A stretch of DNA of 6,448 nt from Comamonadaceae bacterium. GTDB lineage: Bacteria > Pseudomonadota > Gammaproteobacteria > Burkholderiales > Burkholderiaceae_C. Positions 1 through 5,919 of the stretch are shown here, in pieces; the first letter of the stretch is position 1, and each line of letters begins with the position of its first letter. A program made the translations under genes and the position numbers. Below the pieces are notes generated by a model. That model ran no database searches, was not told the origin of the DNA, and worked only from the letters and a program-made list of their open reading frames with translations. The stretch spans positions 1 through 6,448 of the forward strand of contig CANLWQ010000119.1 in assembly GCA_947494405.1 (NCBI GenBank). The letters are read 5' to 3'.

Positions 1-69
1 AATATTACACGGTTGTTAAAAATGCATATAAGTCGTTGATTTATAAGGGTTTTTGACGAGCCTGGCTTT

Positions 70-114
70 CTGTTAATCCGTAGGTCCCTGGTTCGAGCCC
101 AGGTCGAGGAGCCA
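70..114 (+). pseudogene. 3' half of tRNA-Asn (GTT), probable integrase attachment core
   Basis: This stretch contains the anticodon loop CTGTTAA (70-76, anticodon GTT), the 3' side of the anticodon stem (77-81), the variable loop AGGTC (82-86), a perfect T arm (stem CCTGG 87-91, loop TTCGAGC, stem CCAGG 99-103), the acceptor strand TCGAGGA (104-110), discriminator G111 and encoded CCA. The 5' half is missing: bases 65-69 (GCTTT) cannot pair with TCCGT, and the expected TCCTCGA acceptor strand is absent upstream. The tRNA therefore cannot fold and is not functional. A tRNA homology block that begins in the anticodon loop and ends at the 3' end is the usual crossover core of tyrosine-recombinase elements, so I infer an att site. 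The 69 bases to its left are AT-rich (about one third GC) and hold no gene. Confidence 0.8.
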
Positions 115-156
115 TTTGGCCTTGTAGATACAGCGTTTGTTCGACTCCCACTTAAG

Positions 157-176
157 TCCGTCGGTGAAAAGACGGA
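157..176 (+). other. 6-bp hairpin upstream of the chimeric gene
   Basis: TCCGTC (157-162) and GACGGA (171-176) form a perfect 6-bp stem with an 8-base loop. It ends 9 bases before the ribosome binding site of the next gene. No T run follows, so it is not a classical intrinsic terminator. It could affect translation initiation, act as a protein site, or be chance. Confidence 0.35.
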
Positions 177-185
177 AGCAAAGTC

Positions 186-190
186 GGAGG
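186..190 (+). promoter_or_regulatory. Shine-Dalgarno for the integrase-HAD gene
   Basis: GGAGG lies five bases before the ATG at 196. It is the best ribosome binding site in the window and decides this start over the internal in-frame ATGs at 325 and 367. It belongs to the integrase-like part and so would now drive the downstream HAD domain. Confidence 0.75.
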
Positions 191-195
191 TTCAC

Positions 196-429
196 ATGAA
201 CAACACAGAAACTCAGGGGTTAAACCACCCCGTGCACGTGATTTGCGGCACTGCACGAATCGGTTCCGAAGACATCGCCCTGCGAAGTGGCGATGTGCTT
301 GTTGCCACCCTTGTCGATGCTTACATGAGCGTCTACAAGGGCAAAGATCAGTCCATCTCGCAACGTATGCGCTGGTGGCAGGCAAAAATTGGCCACCACA
401 CGCTTCTAAGCGTCGATGAGGACCATATC
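196..429 (+). mobile_element. Integrase N-terminal remnant (tyrosine recombinase-like)
   Basis: Residues 1-78 of the chimeric ORF read like the arm/core-binding start of a phage- or island-type tyrosine integrase. There is a short lead-in with ARIGSEDIALRSGDVLVATL, then a helical stretch containing YKGKDQSISQRMRWW and a GHHTLLSVDEDHI ending. In this integrase type that ending opens the core-binding domain, as in 'G...L..I..D.I'. The rest of the core-binding domain and the whole catalytic domain (Arg-His-Arg-Tyr) are missing; the sequence passes directly into the HAD motif I strand. The position, 82 bases after the CCA end of the tRNA att-like core, is where an element's integrase gene would lie. 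The family call comes from remembered resemblance rather than a search, so it is moderate. Confidence 0.6.
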
Positions 430-1104
430 CAAGCAATTACCTTAGACCTAGACGACACACTGTGGCCTGTTGCACCCACTATTTCAGCTGCAGAGCAAGA
501 TTTACTCCACTGGCTGCTTGTTAACACGCCTGAAACCGCCAAGCTGACCCAGATAACTGAAGTCAAAGCAGCAATCCGTCAAAGTGTGCTGGAAAAACAC
601 ACCTTCAAAGCGCATGACTTGGGTTTTTTAAGGTGTGAGGTGATTCGCGAAACCATGCGTCTAGCGGGCGACGACCCTCAGTTAGCCAACGAGGCCTATG
701 CGGTTTTTGATGCCGCAAGGCAACGTGTCACGCTCTACGAAGGCGTCAAAGAGGCCTTAGCTCGCCTATCTACCAAGTTTCGTCTGGTTGCGATTTCTAA
801 TGGCACGGCAGATGTGTTTGTCACACCCGCTGCCCCATACTTTCACGCGGCATTCAAAGCCCATGAAGTGGGTGTTGCCAAACCTGACGTCAAAATTTAC
901 CAAGCAGCCACCTCGTATTTGGCGTTAGACGCCGATCAAGTCCTTCACATAGGCGACGATGCCCATGCAGATGCTTGGGGTGCGCGTGAGGCGGGCTTGT
1001 ATACCGTGTGGATCAATCCACAAGACCATCCTTGGACGCACGACTCACCCCAACCTTGGACAATAAGACATCTGTCGGAGGTGGCGGACCACTTTCAGGT
1101 ATGA
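196..1104 (+). CDS. HAD-superfamily phosphatase-like protein with a fused integrase-like N-terminus
   Basis: Residues ~79-302 form a full HAD-superfamily domain. Motif I is DLDDT (D84 nucleophile, D86 general acid), motif II is S201 in AISNG, motif III is K229 in AKPD, and motif IV is GDD (D254, D255) with D259. Such proteins usually hydrolyse small phosphate esters in the cytoplasm; the substrate cannot be read here. HAD enzymes of this type normally begin a few residues before motif I, so the ~78 extra N-terminal residues are foreign. They resemble the start of tyrosine recombinases (see the separate entry). No ATG, GTG or TTG lies in frame at the junction near 427, so the HAD part appears to have lost its own start and to depend on the ATG at 196 or the internal ATGs at 325 or 367. 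The strong GGAGG supports 196. The gene converges on the photolyase gene, 43 bases away, with no clear terminator between them. The HAD assignment is firm; the fusion history is inferred. Confidence 0.85.
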   Translation: MNNTETQGLNHPVHVICGTARIGSEDIALRSGDVLVATLVDAYMSVYKGKDQSISQRMRWWQAKIGHHTLLSVDEDHIQAITLDLDDTLWPVAPTISAAEQDLLHWLLVNTPETAKLTQITEVKAAIRQSVLEKHTFKAHDLGFLRCEVIRETMRLAGDDPQLANEAYAVFDAARQRVTLYEGVKEALARLSTKFRLVAISNGTADVFVTPAAPYFHAAFKAHEVGVAKPDVKIYQAATSYLALDADQVLHIGDDAHADAWGAREAGLYTVWINPQDHPWTHDSPQPWTIRHLSEVADHFQV

Positions 1105-1147
1105 ACGGTCAGCAAAGCATTTATGCAATAGGTGAGGGAAAGTATCG

Positions 1148-2707
1148 TCATTGGGCTGCACCAACTTCACCGCGACGGATGGCGTCGGCTCTGAGCGTCA
1201 CGGCTTGTTTTTGGCTGTCAGTCATCCTAGCCACATTCTTGACCTGTAAACCCATACGGGCGTTTTTGGCCAGCAGTGTTTCGTGCCGCATCAAAAAATC
1301 CCAGTACAGCGTGGTGTATGGACATGCTTTTTCACCTTCACGCAGCGCCGCGTCGTAACGGCAGCCCTTGCAAGGTCCCCCCATGCGCTGTATGTATTTT
1401 CCTGTTGCAACATAGGGCTTGCTTGCCATGAGACCGCCGTCGCCGTACTGGCTCATCCCTAAGGTGTTGGGCAATTCCACCCACTCGACGGCGTCTACAT
1501 AGACTGACAAATACCAAGCGTGAACCTGCTGCGGCCGCACGCCCAGCAGCAGGGCATAAAGGCCAGTCACCATCAAGCGCTGTATGTGGTGGGCGTAACC
1601 ATGTTCAAGGGTCTGGGTGATGGCATCGCGCAAACAGGCCATGTCGGTCTGACCGGTCCAAAACCAGACGGGCAATTCCTCCTTGGCATCGAGAGCATTA
1701 AGCTCGACATAGCTTGGCATTTGCGTCCAGTAAATACCACGCACGTATTCGCGCCATCCCAGAATCTGGCGGATAAAGCCTTCAGCGCTTTGAAGCGGCG
1801 CATGGCCAGCCCGGTAAGCAGCTTCCACCGATTGCACCACCTCATGCGCACTGAGCAGCTTGAGGTTCATGGCCGAAGACAGATGCGAGTGGTACAGCCA
1901 AGGTTGGCCAGGCCATAAGGCGTCTTCATAACGACCAAAAAGCGGCAGACGTTCATCAATAAAACGCTGCAATGCCTCCAAAGCTTGGCTGCGTGTCACA
2001 GGCCAAGCAAAGCTGTCGAGCGTGCCGGGGTGGTTGGCAAAACGGCTGTTAACCAGTGCAATCACCTCTTGCGTAAGAGCGTCCGGCTCAAATGTCGTGC
2101 GGGCCGGCACCAAGCCGGGGCCTTGGGGGCCAAAGGCTACGCGGTTGTCGGCGTCAAAATTCCATTGACCCCCTGCAGGCTTGCCATCTTCCATCAAGAT
2201 GTTGTAGCGTTGTCGCAGCTCGCGGTAAAAGTACTCTAAACGCAGCGACTTACGCCCGCTGGCGTGGCTCGCAAAATCGCGCACTGTCGTAAAGAAGTGT
2301 CGGTCTTCGCAGACTTCCAGCTTCAGGCCTGCTACCTCTACCGCATCCTTAAGTTGCTGAAACACGCGCCAATCGCCCGGCGCGGTCATCACCACACGCT
2401 GCGGTTTCAAACTAGTCAGGTCTAACTGCAGCTTGGCCCCAAGACTGTCCAAAGCGGCAACAGAGCTGCTGTCGTCAAGCTGGTGGTAGTGCAGCTGCCG
2501 GCCCGAATCTCGCAGCGCCTTGGCGAAGTGACGCATAGCGCTCAAAAACAAAGTGATGCGCTGCTTGCTTGACCAAACATGGGTGGACTCTTCGTGGGCC
2601 TCAGCCATCCACACAGCGTCTAGTTCGGTATCAAAGCCATCAAAGGCGGCTGCTTCCAAGTCGAGCTGATCCCCCAGTACCAAAATTAAATTTCTTATAT
2701 GTTGCAT
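1148..2707 (-). CDS. Iron-sulfur cryptochrome/photolyase (PhrB-type, (6-4) photolyase group)
   Basis: This 519-residue protein has the usual length for the FeS-BCP family (deoxyribodipyrimidine photolyase-related proteins). The N-terminal Rossmann-like domain (about 1-140) contains LILVLGDQL; the C-terminal helical domain binds FAD. Cysteines C358, C446, C449 and C462 have spacings of 88, 3 and 13, identical to those I recall for the [4Fe-4S] ligands of Agrobacterium PhrB (C350, C438, C441, C454). With the same offset of 8, H373-H374 in GYAHHIQRLM match its catalytic His pair, and W350 and W398 match its electron-transfer tryptophans. The expected reaction is light-driven reversal of (6-4) pyrimidine photoproducts; a signalling cryptochrome role is possible. 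The ATG at 2707 is preceded by AAAGG with a 5-base gap. It is the second gene of an apparent operon, 24 bases after the exonuclease-nuclease gene, and probably shares its LexA control. Confidence 0.93.
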   Translation of the reverse strand: MQHIRNLILVLGDQLDLEAAAFDGFDTELDAVWMAEAHEESTHVWSSKQRITLFLSAMRHFAKALRDSGRQLHYHQLDDSSSVAALDSLGAKLQLDLTSLKPQRVVMTAPGDWRVFQQLKDAVEVAGLKLEVCEDRHFFTTVRDFASHASGRKSLRLEYFYRELRQRYNILMEDGKPAGGQWNFDADNRVAFGPQGPGLVPARTTFEPDALTQEVIALVNSRFANHPGTLDSFAWPVTRSQALEALQRFIDERLPLFGRYEDALWPGQPWLYHSHLSSAMNLKLLSAHEVVQSVEAAYRAGHAPLQSAEGFIRQILGWREYVRGIYWTQMPSYVELNALDAKEELPVWFWTGQTDMACLRDAITQTLEHGYAHHIQRLMVTGLYALLLGVRPQQVHAWYLSVYVDAVEWVELPNTLGMSQYGDGGLMASKPYVATGKYIQRMGGPCKGCRYDAALREGEKACPYTTLYWDFLMRHETLLAKNARMGLQVKNVARMTDSQKQAVTLRADAIRRGEVGAAQ

Positions 2708-2712
2708 GTTGG

Positions 2713-2717
2713 CCTTT
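2713..2717 (-). promoter_or_regulatory. Shine-Dalgarno of the photolyase gene
   Basis: On the minus strand AAAGG sits five bases before the ATG at 2707, inside the 24-base gap after the upstream stop codon. The gap is too short for a separate promoter of normal layout, which supports co-transcription with the upstream nuclease gene. Confidence 0.55.
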
Positions 2718-2731
2718 AAGGGTGGCGGTAG

Positions 2732-4123
2732 TTAAAGTTGAATCACATGTTGCTTGTGAGAACCTGTAATGGACTTTTTGACAATTTTGTATATGTCAAG
2801 GTCAAACTCTGCCTCACCAGATTCAGCCAAGCTTTGTAGCTCATCGTGGTCGTTAGCAATTCCAAGGTAACACCACTTGTCGATAACTACCATGCTCTCA
2901 CCATCCTTGATAGCTATGGCTCCATCAAAGGGCCAAACCTGTACTTTATAGAAATTGAGTGCAGTAAGTAATTTCAAATGGTGCACGTCCAAAGAAACCT
3001 TTCCAATACAAGCGCCTTGGCATTGTTTGACTTGATAACCAAAACAGGGTTTGCCAGCTTCCGCTTTTTCCAAACCCAACAGAGCCTCACACAACTGGTA
3101 TTTTTTGGCCACAGCAGCCAAATAACTGGTGGCTTCTTTTTTGCTGTAAAAAAGCCCAAATAAATTATCTTGAAGACCAGGCTGCAGCTGCGTGTGCGTC
3201 ACAAGAGTTGGCTTTTGCACGCCAGCGCTGTCTGTCATCAATTGCCATGCACATAAATCTTTTGACTTTCGAAGCTTGATGTTCATGCTTGGCATGCGCT
3301 CTTTAATGAGTTTAGATTCAAGGATAAGCGCGGTCAGTTCTCCGCTGGTCTGGATCCACTCGATATGAAACACCTGCAGGGATAGCTTCATTTCTTTTCG
3401 AACTGTGAGAGCGCTTTGAAAGTGGCTCATCACCCGCGTGCGCATGGCAATGCTTTTGCCAATATAGAGCGGAGCGTTGTGCTCACCGTAAAAAATATAG
3501 CAACCCGGTGCGTCGGGAATGGCATCAATCACGGACTGGTTGATGTTGGGAGGAAGGCTGACACTCGCAGTCAACTGGTTGACTGCTTCTAGCAAGCGTT
3601 CTTTACCAACTTTCTGTTCACACACCCGCCAAAACTGCAACAGCAGATCAGCATCCCCCATGGCCCTGTGTCTGGCACTGACCTCCAGATGGTGTGCAGC
3701 AATGAGAGTGTCTAAATTATGTCTAGGTTGATTGGGAAACAGCAATCTTGATAGCTTGACCGTGCAGAGCACCTTAGGGCGAAAATCGATACCCAGTCTT
3801 TTGAAAGAGGCTTTGATAAAGCCGTAGTCAAACCTTGCATTGTGGGCAACGAAAATCTTGCCCACTAACTCTTGCTTGATTTGCAACGCAAGGTCTTCGA
3901 AGGTGGGCTGGCCATCGACCATATCTGGCGAAATGCCGGTCAGCCTTTGAATGTTTTGTGGAATGAAAGTTTGCGGATCAAGCAGGCTTTCCCATTCGAT
4001 GACTTCGTCGTTGGTCAAGGTTTTGATGCCAATTTCAGTGATGCGGTCACGCTCGAAATGAGAGCCAGTCGTCTCTATATCTACAAAAGCCAGAACTGGG
4101 GGTTTGTTCTCTTTACTTCTCAT
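2732..4123 (-). CDS. DEDDh 3'-5' exonuclease fused to a Cho/UvrC-like GIY-YIG endonuclease
   Basis: This is a 463-residue two-domain DNA repair nuclease. Residues ~10-170 are a DnaQ-type exonuclease with a complete DEDDh set: D15 and E17 (DIETTG), D99 (HNARFD), H152 and D157. Residues ~200-285 are a UvrC-type GIY-YIG domain: PGCYIFY, LYIGKS (Y220, G222, K223), R230 and catalytic E269 in LILESKLIKERMP. A Cys cluster follows, C345, C360, C368 and C372, where the last three spacings (8 and 4) equal those of the UvrC cluster as I recall it (C166, C174, C178), suggesting a [4Fe-4S] site. The tail (WPFDGAIAI, WCYLGIA) resembles E. coli Cho, with no UvrC RNase-H-like second nuclease domain. Likely role: 3' incision in excision repair, with optional trimming by the exonuclease. 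Such fusions are known in bacteria and often misnamed DNA polymerase III epsilon. It is first in the operon with the photolyase gene. A LexA box lies 68 bases upstream; E. coli cho is also SOS-controlled. The start is the first ATG, with weak GGAAG upstream. Confidence 0.92.
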   Translation of the reverse strand: MRSKENKPPVLAFVDIETTGSHFERDRITEIGIKTLTNDEVIEWESLLDPQTFIPQNIQRLTGISPDMVDGQPTFEDLALQIKQELVGKIFVAHNARFDYGFIKASFKRLGIDFRPKVLCTVKLSRLLFPNQPRHNLDTLIAAHHLEVSARHRAMGDADLLLQFWRVCEQKVGKERLLEAVNQLTASVSLPPNINQSVIDAIPDAPGCYIFYGEHNAPLYIGKSIAMRTRVMSHFQSALTVRKEMKLSLQVFHIEWIQTSGELTALILESKLIKERMPSMNIKLRKSKDLCAWQLMTDSAGVQKPTLVTHTQLQPGLQDNLFGLFYSKKEATSYLAAVAKKYQLCEALLGLEKAEAGKPCFGYQVKQCQGACIGKVSLDVHHLKLLTALNFYKVQVWPFDGAIAIKDGESMVVIDKWCYLGIANDHDELQSLAESGEAEFDLDIYKIVKKSITGSHKQHVIQL

Positions 4124-4191
4124 TGCTCAGTTCTTCCAGAATTACCAACCGATAGGTGGGATCCACAGCCTTAAATCGTCATTCTTATGCA

Positions 4192-4207
4192 CTGTAACTT
4201 TGTACAG
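4192..4207. promoter_or_regulatory. LexA operator (SOS box)
   Basis: CTGTAACTTTGTACAG is an exact CTGT-N8-ACAG match to the LexA box of gamma- and betaproteobacteria. It is flanked by A on the left and TA on the right, as in the longer consensus; the inner eight bases agree with ATATATAT at four positions. It lies 68 bases upstream of the ATG of the exonuclease-Cho gene and 105 bases upstream of the CWC gene. On the minus strand it overlaps a possible promoter (TTGAAT, then TACAGT 18 bases on), which would let LexA block polymerase. The operator is seen in sequence; regulation is inferred. Confidence 0.8.
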
Positions 4208-4215
4208 TATACAAA
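4199..4215. repeat. Perfect inverted repeat overlapping the LexA box
   Basis: TTTGTA (4199-4204), spacer CAGTA, then TACAAA (4210-4215) is a perfect 6-bp inverted repeat that shares nine bases with the LexA box. It may be a second operator, or a by-product of the AT-rich operator plus a -10-like TATACT on the minus strand. Confidence 0.4.
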
Positions 4216-4312
4216 TTCAAAACCCATTTAAAACCCTTTCTACCAATTGCAGGCGCTGCGAATGGAATTGATGTAAATTTGAAAATGTAAAAGTTAAATC
4301 TCAAAGAAATAC

Positions 4313-4516
4313 ATGGACACCATAGACCCAACTCGCTGCCCTATCTGCCATGAACCTAATGTTTGTGGGGCAGAAAAGGCCAAATTACCAGGCATAAAAC
4401 CTGAACGCTGTTGGTGCATGGATGCTGTTTTTACGCCAGATGTGATGAGTCAAGTACCTGACTCGGCCAAAGGCAAGGCCTGTATATGTGCCAAATGCGC
4501 AGGTGGAACTGCTTGA
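4313..4516 (+). CDS. Small cysteine-rich CWC family protein
   Basis: The 67-residue product has eight cysteines: C9, C12, C18, C33, C35, C57, C59 and C62, arranged as CPIC, CxxxxxxxxxxxxxxCWC and CICAKC. The CWC triplet and the ACIC..C ending are the signature of the cysteine-rich CWC family, common as single small proteins in Proteobacteria. The pattern suggests metal (probably zinc) binding, but no function is known. There is no signal peptide or membrane segment, so it is probably cytoplasmic. The start is the only reasonable ATG; the ribosome binding site is weak. It lies divergent to the SOS-box repair operon, and 31 bases upstream of the DUF2244 gene, with which it may be co-transcribed. 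Whether the LexA box also affects it is open. Confidence 0.85.
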   Translation: MDTIDPTRCPICHEPNVCGAEKAKLPGIKPERCWCMDAVFTPDVMSQVPDSAKGKACICAKCAGGTA

Positions 4517-4547
4517 TTTGCTGAAATCAGGTTAGAGACCCTCATCT

Positions 4548-5027
4548 ATGAAAGATCCGTTTACTGAGCGTCCACGCATTGGTATAAAAACTGATGATGG
4601 ATATGAGCTTTGCCTAAAGAGAAACTGCTCCATTTCTCCAACGCTATTGGCTGTTATTTTTATTTTCCTGGGAGTAATTTCCATCATCATAGGAATTGGT
4701 TTTTACTTCATAGGCGCCACTTTGGTTCTACCATTTTCGTTTCTAGAAGTTTTTGTATTAGTCGCAGCTTATTTTTACAACGCCGTGCATGCAAATGACT
4801 ATGAGCTTCTGAGAGTAGATAACAAGAATGTTTATTTTGAGTCTAAGTTCGGGCTTAAATACCGTGAAGAAAATTTTATAAAAAGCTTGGCACGCATACT
4901 GCCCAGTGAACACAATAATTTAATCAACTTATCACAAGGACAAAGAAGTATTCATATTGGTAAATACATCCACAGCACCATGAGATCAATTCTTGAGATT
5001 GAGATCAAACAAGCTCTTAGAGGTTGA
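4548..5027 (+). CDS. DUF2244 family membrane protein
   Basis: This 159-residue protein has two hydrophobic helices (about 32-54 and 58-78), a hydrophilic start and a cytoplasmic-type C-terminal domain ending in a helix (about 141-158). The NCSISP entry into helix 1, the LVLPFSFLEVFVL stretch (59-71) and H81-x2-D84-x-E86 after helix 2 are the DUF2244 hallmarks. The family is common in alpha- and betaproteobacteria, where, as I recall, the gene often lies next to cytochrome c oxidase genes; here it does not, as its neighbours are a CWC gene and a methyltransferase gene. No biochemical role is established. The coding sequence is AT-rich (one sampled 60-base line is about 37% GC), unlike the photolyase gene. 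The ribosome binding site is weak, so translation may be coupled to the CWC gene 31 bases upstream. The start is the first ATG. Confidence 0.85.
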   Translation: MKDPFTERPRIGIKTDDGYELCLKRNCSISPTLLAVIFIFLGVISIIIGIGFYFIGATLVLPFSFLEVFVLVAAYFYNAVHANDYELLRVDNKNVYFESKFGLKYREENFIKSLARILPSEHNNLINLSQGQRSIHIGKYIHSTMRSILEIEIKQALRG

Positions 5028-5102
5028 TTTATTTGACTTGAAACTGTCCACACAGATTGGACCCAACAACCTGAGTGACACCAAGCCAGACGCCTACCAT
5101 TA

Positions 5103-5831
5103 TCAGTTTCGCTTACGAAACACCACCACATGCTGCCAAGGAAGCGATTTAACAGTACGTTCCCAGTCAAGTGCGAAAACAGCAGCCTCGCGCTTTATCT
5201 GCGCCTCGGTCATTTTATGAAGCTGTTTGATGGGGACAAGCGGGTTCTCGGCCTTGTACTCGACAAAGACAACTCGGCCACCGGGCTTAAGGGCTTTTAG
5301 CACGCTGGCCATGACTTCGTATGGGTAGGCTAGCTCGTGATAAACGTCGACCATGATCGCTAAATCCACCGAGGAAGCCGGCAACTTGACGTCGTCAACT
5401 GCACTCAACCTCGCTTCAATCTGAGTCAGCCCACTGCGCTTCACCCCAGCCTGAAGAAGGCTGATCATTTCTGGCTGTACATCAACAGCCCACACCTTGC
5501 CCCCCGGCATGACTGCGGGTGCCATGCGCCGAGAAAGATAACCGGTACCGGCTCCTATATCGGCCACAACATTGCCTGGCTGCAGCATCAAGGCAGCCAG
5601 CAACATGTCCGTACGCTCTTCGCGCTCACGCTCTTCGCGCTCAAGCCATGCAGCGCCCTGCCAACCCATCACCGCCGCGATTTCGCGGCCCATATAGATT
5701 TTGCCGATACCGTCTGCACTGGCCGGCAATTGGCTGTAGCGCTCAACACTTTGGCCGGTCTGCGCTTGTACGGCGGTTGCAGCAATCATCAATACTGCGC
5801 AGAGACAGCGCAAACAAATTAGCAGGTTCAT
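5103..5831 (-). CDS. Class I SAM-dependent methyltransferase with an apparent signal peptide
   Basis: The 242-residue protein carries a Rossmann methyltransferase fold: motif I VVADIGAGTG (88-97), acidic D117 at the end of strand 2 (AVDVQPEM), DD146-147, then LAIMVDVYHEL (158-167) and LKPGGRVVFVEY (181-192). The block YMGREIAAVMGWQGAAWLERE (47-66) defines a bacterial family whose substrate I do not know. The first ~23 residues look like a Sec signal peptide: a short start with R8, a hydrophobic core CAVLMIAATA, and a VQA|QT cleavage site after A23. An exported SAM enzyme is odd, because SAM is cytoplasmic; either export is real, the enzyme acts at the membrane, or the leader is not cut. The ATG at 5831 has no clear ribosome binding site. 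The gene converges on DUF2244 (75 bases apart) and diverges from the monooxygenase. Confidence 0.88.
   Translation of the reverse strand: MNLLICLRCLCAVLMIAATAVQAQTGQSVERYSQLPASADGIGKIYMGREIAAVMGWQGAAWLEREEREREERTDMLLAALMLQPGNVVADIGAGTGYLSRRMAPAVMPGGKVWAVDVQPEMISLLQAGVKRSGLTQIEARLSAVDDVKLPASSVDLAIMVDVYHELAYPYEVMASVLKALKPGGRVVFVEYKAENPLVPIKQLHKMTEAQIKREAAVFALDWERTVKSLPWQHVVVFRKRN
5614..5643 (-). repeat. Two perfect tandem 15-bp copies inside the methyltransferase gene
   Basis: CGCTCTTCGCGCTCA occurs twice head to tail (5614-5628 and 5629-5643). On the minus strand it encodes EREER twice (residues 64-73), a charged helix just after the family motif. Fifteen bases is five codons, so loss or gain of a copy keeps the frame. 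Replication slippage is the likely origin. Confidence 0.85.
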
Positions 5832-5869
5832 ATTTGTAGCAGTGAATGGGAGTGATCGATATTACATTT

Positions 5870-5898
5870 TTCAAGGGTAACCCCTGTGAAGATATAAA
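5870..5898 (+). promoter_or_regulatory. Possible sigma-70 promoter of the monooxygenase gene
   Basis: TATAAA (5893-5898) is a good -10 hexamer. A poor -35, TTCAAG (5870-5875), lies 17 bases upstream. Transcription would begin about 15 bases before the ATG at 5920. The -35 matches the consensus at only about three of six positions, so the call is tentative and an activator may be needed. Confidence 0.35.
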
Positions 5899-5919
5899 TG
5901 ACAGGCAAAATACTCCCAA

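Noticed and set aside
61..114. Functional tRNA-Asn
   Set aside because: The D arm, the 5' acceptor strand and the 5' side of the anticodon stem are missing.
1105..1147. Possible bidirectional terminator between HAD and photolyase genes
   Set aside because: Only GCAT-TT-ATGC (1117-1126) can pair; a 4-bp AT-rich stem with no T run is too weak.
1008..1358. Plus-strand open frame of 116 codons
   Set aside because: It overlaps the ends of the HAD and photolyase genes in other frames, has no recognisable motif and no ribosome binding site.
1520..1918. Plus-strand open frame of 132 codons
   Set aside because: It is antisense to the photolyase gene, whose conserved residues fully explain the sequence.
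3872..4174. Plus-strand open frame of 100 codons
   Set aside because: It is antisense to the catalytic start of the exonuclease domain (DIETTG and HNARFD) and has no family features.
4249..4259. GCAG-GCG-CTGC palindrome in the intergenic region
   Set aside because: Four-base arms are expected by chance and it lines up with no promoter or start.
5044..5055. CTGT-CCAC-ACAG, LexA-like half sites or a small hairpin between convergent genes
   Set aside because: The spacer is four bases instead of eight, so it is not a LexA box, and a 4-bp stem without a T run is not a terminator.
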